Shown here: in pieces, positions 59,755-64,000 of the stretch
Numbering within the stretch: position 1 is the first letter of the stretch
Layout of the letters: every line of letters starts with the position of its first letter
Source of the DNA: JBKBKN01 sp046294625
Lineage (GTDB): Bacteria; Bacteroidota; Bacteroidia; M30B66
Direction: 5' to 3'
DNA: 64,000 nucleotides
Assembly (NCBI GenBank): GCA_046294625.1
Contig: JBKBKN010000003.1
Location: 1 to 64,000, forward strand
Made by a program: the position numbers and the translations under genes
Notes under the pieces: generated by a model
What the model saw: the letters and a program-made list of their open reading frames with translations, nothing else
The model's database searches: none
Told to the model about the DNA's origin: nothing

Positions 59755-62394
59755 TTATTTTTTAACCAATCGTTTTACTGTGATGATGTTTTGATTGCTT
59801 AACCTGATGAAGTAAAGTCCTGAGCTAAGCTTATCCAATGATAGAGAATGCTGTTGACTATTAGCAGGTAATATTTCATTAAACCAAACTTTTCCCATCA
59901 AATCAACAACTTCAATTTTTACAGTTTGCCGAAATGGAGATGATAACTTGATATGTACCGAACTTTCTCCTACGGGGTTTGGGTAAATCTCCCATTCCAA
60001 AGCTTGATTCACTTCATTTACCGCTGTCGGGTCATCGTTTCCGCGATAAATAGCTACATTATCCAGATATAATAGAGAACCTCCCCTATTCAGGCTGGTA
60101 AAACTGATCAAAAGATCTTCATTTGATGCGATAGCATTTTGCTGAAGAATATCGCTAAGGTTGATTTTAATTTCTCTCCAATGCTCCGATGTTGCCGGAA
60201 CAAAATTATTGATGCTTTGCACCACCGTATTCATTATTTGTCCGCCCATCCTTATCAGGGAGATTCTTTGCTGTCCACAGTTGCGCAGCAAACTCACATG
60301 AAGCGAATCATTGAATGTCTGATGAATAAAACGATAGGCATAGTTGAATTTCAGATAAAGCGAGTCATTTGAATTATCGGGCTGAAACAGCGGCGTAATC
60401 AATTCATCGCGCTGAAAGTTTCGGGGATTGTAATTGCGAAAATCCATGCGAGCCGAATATTGCCCAAAATTAAGTCCGGCTGTGCGCAACGTATCCCATG
60501 TGCGACCAAAGTCGGGATTTAATATTATCCAATCGGAATTCTTGATGGCATGATTTTCAAAAGGTTCAAAGAAGGGTATTGAAGTAGATGTTGCTCTATG
60601 AAAACGTAGCATACGGTTATTGTTCACATGATCAACTTCAACTATATCGATAAGCAAAGATGCTGTAAATTGCCATTCGTTAAATCCTTGAATCGTAGGT
60701 ATATTCAATGATCCTTGCCATTGTTGACCTGGTTGAAGATTTACGTCTATGTAATCAAACGCCACTTGCTGTTCATTTTGATTTTTGGCCAAAATTGAAA
60801 AACCGGTAAATTCAAAATCACCTGAATTACTTACTCGAAATTCTACATTGGTTTCTGAAGAGCACACCAATCTGTTTTGTAATCCCGGTATGCGCACCTC
60901 ATCAATACGCAAATCATAACCATTGTAATTGGGTTCAATGGGTGAATGTAATGTGGATAAGCTGTCAAATGCGGCTTGCAAATCAATCATACCCATTCCA
61001 TAGGTATTGTCATTGCCGGGTTCTCCAAGGTCAATAGCGGTATGAAGCAGCACTCTTAAAATTCCTTCAGGATGTAAATCGGGAAAGGCTTCTTTAAGGA
61101 GAAGGTAAGCACCGGCTACATGCGGCCCGGCCATGGATGTACCGCTGTAGGAATCATATTCGTTCTGTCCAACAGCTGAGCGCACATTCACGCCCGGAGC
61201 GGCCACTTCGGGCTTGATTCGAAGATCAGGACCAATATCGCAAGGTATGGGTCCCCGGCTGCTAAAGTTCGCGATAGTTAAATTAGATGCATTCAATGCG
61301 CCTACGGTGAAAGGAACCACATCATTCACTACCACATAAGCCGGTTTACCAATGGTTTGCGCATTAGGGCCATTATTGCCGGCTGAAAACACAATGGCTA
61401 TGCCTGCTGCATTGCATGCACTGAACAGATCATGCACATAACTTTGCACACACAAATCGGGGTCGAATGAACCGGAAATACCCCAAGAATTGACAATCAC
61501 ATGCGGGATATCGTCTGTTGTAAGCTCATCACCATCAGGGTTTAAAGCCCACTCATAAGAAGACATAATCACACTCAAAGGTTTAATCATGGAAATGTCA
61601 GAGACAATCGGATCTGTGGCAACAAATCGTGCATTGAAAGCCACACCAATGGTATCGTTAGTAGAGCGGTCCAAACCACACACTGTTCCCATGGTGTGGG
61701 TACCATGGCTATTCACCTTGTCGGCAGGTGTAGGTTGGTCAAATGCATTCCAGGTGATAGAATATGGAAAAAAAGTGGAAAGGAAATTTTCACGTATAGC
61801 CGGATGGTTTTCCCATATTCCTGTATCTACACTATAGGCTCTGGTATTACGTCCTGTGTAACCCATTTGCCACAGATAGGGAGCTTTGATTGCCTGCAAG
61901 CCGGGTTCGGAGCCATTAACTGATTTAGGATTTGCAGATTCTGACTTAATAGGAAGATAAAACTCAAGTTTCAAAGCTTCGTCCCATTCTATGAGCTCTA
62001 TACTTTCTTCGCCACTCAGCAGGTGAATCAGTTCTTTAGGTGCATCTACGATAAGCATATTGACTATCCAATGCGCTTTTACTAACGTTGCTTGTTGCTG
62101 ATGCTGCTCATTCCAACGTTTTATTTTTTCTATTAATCCTGCCTGAGTATATGTTGCATGTTGCTTTAAGGCTTGCATCATAAATTTGGGTCTTTCAGGC
62201 AGCGGCATCTGTTCAGAAGTAAAACGTAAGTGTATGGCGTTTACATCTAACTTTTCCTTTAAAAACACATTGATTCGGATAGTTGCATCATTGCTTATGC
62301 TCATTTGTTCAGCCAAAGCATATCCTATAACTCCCTGCTGAGCAGATAGCGATAAACTGAACAACAAAAACAGGCTTCCTAATATACTCTTCAT
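59755..62394 (-). CDS. T9SS-secreted subtilisin-like (S8) serine protease
   Basis: From the ATG at 62394 the protein has a signal peptide (LFLLFSLSLSAQ), a long N-terminal prodomain-like part, and a subtilase domain with a full triad: Asp in SVDTGIW near 188, His in SHGTHTMG near 230 and Ser in GTSMAGPHVAG near 416. A beta-rich region follows (PGLQNRLVCSSETNVEFRVS), then a type A sorting domain (EIYPNPVGESSVHIKLSSPF to GLYFIRLSNQN). It is a cell-surface or released protease. It lies between the lipoprotein gene and kmo and is 44 bp after the kmo stop. Confidence 0.9.
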   Translation of the reverse strand: MKSILGSLFLLFSLSLSAQQGVIGYALAEQMSISNDATIRINVFLKEKLDVNAIHLRFTSEQMPLPERPKFMMQALKQHATYTQAGLIEKIKRWNEQHQQQATLVKAHWIVNMLIVDAPKELIHLLSGEESIELIEWDEALKLEFYLPIKSESANPKSVNGSEPGLQAIKAPYLWQMGYTGRNTRAYSVDTGIWENHPAIRENFLSTFFPYSITWNAFDQPTPADKVNSHGTHTMGTVCGLDRSTNDTIGVAFNARFVATDPIVSDISMIKPLSVIMSSYEWALNPDGDELTTDDIPHVIVNSWGISGSFDPDLCVQSYVHDLFSACNAAGIAIVFSAGNNGPNAQTIGKPAYVVVNDVVPFTVGALNASNLTIANFSSRGPIPCDIGPDLRIKPEVAAPGVNVRSAVGQNEYDSYSGTSMAGPHVAGAYLLLKEAFPDLHPEGILRVLLHTAIDLGEPGNDNTYGMGMIDLQAAFDSLSTLHSPIEPNYNGYDLRIDEVRIPGLQNRLVCSSETNVEFRVSNSGDFEFTGFSILAKNQNEQQVAFDYIDVNLQPGQQWQGSLNIPTIQGFNEWQFTASLLIDIVEVDHVNNNRMLRFHRATSTSIPFFEPFENHAIKNSDWIILNPDFGRTWDTLRTAGLNFGQYSARMDFRNYNPRNFQRDELITPLFQPDNSNDSLYLKFNYAYRFIHQTFNDSLHVSLLRNCGQQRISLIRMGGQIMNTVVQSINNFVPATSEHWREIKINLSDILQQNAIASNEDLLISFTSLNRGGSLLYLDNVAIYRGNDDPTAVNEVNQALEWEIYPNPVGESSVHIKLSSPFRQTVKIEVVDLMGKVWFNEILPANSQQHSLSLDKLSSGLYFIRLSNQNIITVKRLVKK

Positions 62395-62438
62395 GGCACA
62401 TCTCATATTTCAATATCTAATGGTATATCCCAAAACGA

Positions 62439-63797
62439 TTAAAGCAGTTCTAGAATTTTTTGTTCCACATCAGGGGTTTTAAATTCAGCACCTAAGCCTA
62501 TCCCTTTAATTACCTCCTGCATAATTTCATCCTGCTTTTGCCCATTCCTAAGGGCGTAATCATAGGGTAAGTGAGAGAATGTAACCATACTATACAGTGG
62601 AATCCATTTATCGGGATGCAAATTGCTGAACCATGCTTCGATTTGCTTCTGATAAACAAAGTATTCGTCGGCGACCTTATCACGCATCTCAATAAAATTG
62701 CGTAATGCAAGCTCGGCAATGGCATCTGTGTTTGGTTTTCTTGATTTTTCAAACGCTTTTAATAATTCTATCCAGTTGGCATATTGCCCACTATCAAACA
62801 TTTCGGCAAATACACTGCAATCTTCAAAGCCACTATTCATACCCTGTCCATAAAATGGCACAATGGCATGCGAAGCGTCGCCCATGAGCAATATTTTGTT
62901 TTCGTAAGTCCAGGGGAAGCACTTCACAATCACCATCGCAGAAGTAGGATTATCAAAATACTCTTCTTTCAAATTGGGCATCATGGGGACGGCATCGGGA
63001 AAAATTTCATTGAAAAAATCCATCACTTTGTCTTCCGTATCGAGTGATGCGAAGGAACGTTCCCCCTCGAAGGGAAAAAACAAAGTACAAGTGAAACTCC
63101 CATCCTGATTAGGCAAAGCAATAAGCATAAACTCCCCACGCGGCCAAATATGCAATGCATTTTTTTCTATTCGAAAGCCACCATCTGCACTAGGTGGAAT
63201 GGTTAACTCTTTGTACCCGTGTTCTATGTAATATTGGGAGTAGTTAAATCTCGGCAATTTCTGCATACGCTGACGCACTTCACTGTAAGCACCATCGGTG
63301 CCAATAATCAAGTCACTTTTCACGATTTTTTCTTTGCCTTGATGGTCAAGATAGAGTGTGGTATTATCTAAGTCCACACCGGTGCAAGCATGTTCAAAAT
63401 GAATTTTTACCCCTTCCTGCTCAGCCAAATCCATGAGTTTGCAATTTAATCCCCCTCGCGAAACAGAATAAATAGCTTGCCCTTCTTTACCATATGGCTG
63501 AAATGAAAGGTTTCCCTTTAAATCATGAATCATGCGACCATACATCGGTATGCCTATATCTCTTATTTCCTGAGCTATACCAACCCCTTCAAGTCCTTTA
63601 AAACCACGATCACTTAAAGCTAAATTGATCGAACGACCCGCACTAATTCTATTGGAACGCATGTCGGGACGGCGCTCATATATATTTACATCGAAGCCCC
63701 GCTTTTTCAAATAAATAGCTTGTAATGCGCCAACCAAACCCGCACCGGCCAAAGAGATTCTAGATTTGCCCTGTATCATTTTTTCAATTTTCTCCAT
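62439..63797 (-). CDS. kmo: Kynurenine 3-monooxygenase
   Basis: The 452-residue flavoprotein hydroxylates L-kynurenine with NADPH and oxygen. SLAGAGLVGALQAIYLKKRG is the FAD-binding N-terminus, RSINLALSDRGFKGLEGVG is a KMO-specific segment, and FPWTYENKILLMGDASHAIV is the second FAD motif; QGMNSGFEDCSVF follows. The last 60 residues are hydrophobic/aromatic. The upstream neighbour encodes the end of kynureninase, the next enzyme of tryptophan breakdown, so the two form a kynurenine-pathway pair. The start at 63797 and an internal ATG at 63779 are both plausible. Confidence 0.93.
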   Translation of the reverse strand: MEKIEKMIQGKSRISLAGAGLVGALQAIYLKKRGFDVNIYERRPDMRSNRISAGRSINLALSDRGFKGLEGVGIAQEIRDIGIPMYGRMIHDLKGNLSFQPYGKEGQAIYSVSRGGLNCKLMDLAEQEGVKIHFEHACTGVDLDNTTLYLDHQGKEKIVKSDLIIGTDGAYSEVRQRMQKLPRFNYSQYYIEHGYKELTIPPSADGGFRIEKNALHIWPRGEFMLIALPNQDGSFTCTLFFPFEGERSFASLDTEDKVMDFFNEIFPDAVPMMPNLKEEYFDNPTSAMVIVKCFPWTYENKILLMGDASHAIVPFYGQGMNSGFEDCSVFAEMFDSGQYANWIELLKAFEKSRKPNTDAIAELALRNFIEMRDKVADEYFVYQKQIEAWFSNLHPDKWIPLYSMVTFSHLPYDYALRNGQKQDEIMQEVIKGIGLGAEFKTPDVEQKILELL

Positions 63798-63931
63798 GGG
63801 CTAAATTAATTGAAAACTTTGTTAGTCTGCATCAATTTAATCGACTGCAGAATCACACAATGCGATAGTGAATTTTATGATAACACAAACTTTAACTAAG
63901 CAAATACCGCAAAACAAATAAAAACGCAAGG

Positions 63932-64000
63932 CTAAAAATTCTTCAGGATCGAATAAAACTGATAAACATCCATGAACGAATTGTACAAAGGAACAGGTGC
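63932..64000 (-). CDS. kynU: Kynureninase, C-terminal end only
   Basis: Reading leftward from the window edge, the last 22 codons are APVPLYNSFMDVYQFYSIL, then KNF and a TAG stop at 63934-63932. The APVPLYNSF.DV segment is the conserved C-terminus of kynureninase. It cleaves 3-hydroxykynurenine to 3-hydroxyanthranilate and alanine. Its position 134 bp upstream of kmo, in the same direction, strengthens the call. The rest of the gene lies outside the window. Confidence 0.75.
   Translation of the reverse strand, partial: APVPLYNSFMDVYQFYSILKNF

Overview
The window is chromosomal DNA of a member of the Bacteroidota, probably an environmental lineage related to Saprospiria, Chitinophagia or Flavobacteriia; I cannot name the genus. 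The evidence is: type IX secretion (T9SS) C-terminal sorting domains on four proteins, a TonB-dependent receptor with a carboxypeptidase-regulatory-like N-terminus, the gene order bamD - rpoZ (omega) - coaBC - DUF4835, tandem DUF1573 genes, promoters of the Bacteroidota type (TTG, about 20 nt, TAnnTTTG), few Shine-Dalgarno sequences and a moderate AT bias. No CRISPR array, insertion sequence, phage gene or rRNA was seen. One tRNA gene (Arg, CCT anticodon) is present. Layout: 1-1695 is the 3' part of a gene for a long charged helical protein built from 29- and 25-residue repeats. 1790-6531 holds a PPP-type phosphatase, tRNA-Arg, a LOG-family nucleotide hydrolase and uvrA. 6630-15626 is a leftward envelope/polysaccharide block: lytic transglycosylase, WecA/MraY-type phosphoglycosyltransferase, RfbC epimerase, Wzc-type tyrosine kinase, Wza-type export lipoprotein, GT4 glycosyltransferase and asparagine synthetase. 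15679-20706 holds dihydrolipoamide dehydrogenase, threonine aldolase, a GT2 glycosyltransferase and a divergent GT39-like membrane glycosyltransferase. 20713-25527 is a leftward set: an ECF sigma / anti-sigma-like / Spy-like trio, and the two halves of a split transketolase with a von Willebrand A gene between them. 25774-34306 holds a HEAT-cyclophilin lipoprotein, a membrane metallophosphoesterase, a rhomboid protease, ClpC and GlpD. 34338-38317 holds two thioredoxin-fold proteins, a second ECF sigma with a predicted membrane partner ending in a TonB C-terminal domain, and two DUF1573 paralogues. 38641-43343 is a rightward housekeeping run: trxA, a DUF58 protein, bamD, rpoZ, coaBC and DUF4835. 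43346-45346 is a seven-heme cytochrome c with TPRs. 46230-51397 is a translationally coupled pair of large secreted T9SS proteins, the first beginning inside a G9 tract. 51601-54444 is an AddB-like nuclease. 54533-59150 pairs a secreted esterase-like protein lacking its nucleophile serine with a TonB-dependent receptor. 59307-64000 holds a small lipoprotein, a secreted subtilase, kynurenine 3-monooxygenase and the last codons of kynureninase. Points most worth a second look: the G9 tract at the start of the 1295-residue surface protein, which could make it phase-variable; the sharp base-composition mosaic in that gene and its partner; the sigma-factor partner that combines an anti-sigma-like N-terminus with a TonB domain and seems to start at ATT; the esterase-like pseudoenzyme next to its receptor; and intrinsic terminators that sit directly against the start codons of asnB and the DUF58 gene. 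All functional assignments rest on motifs read by eye; no database search was run.
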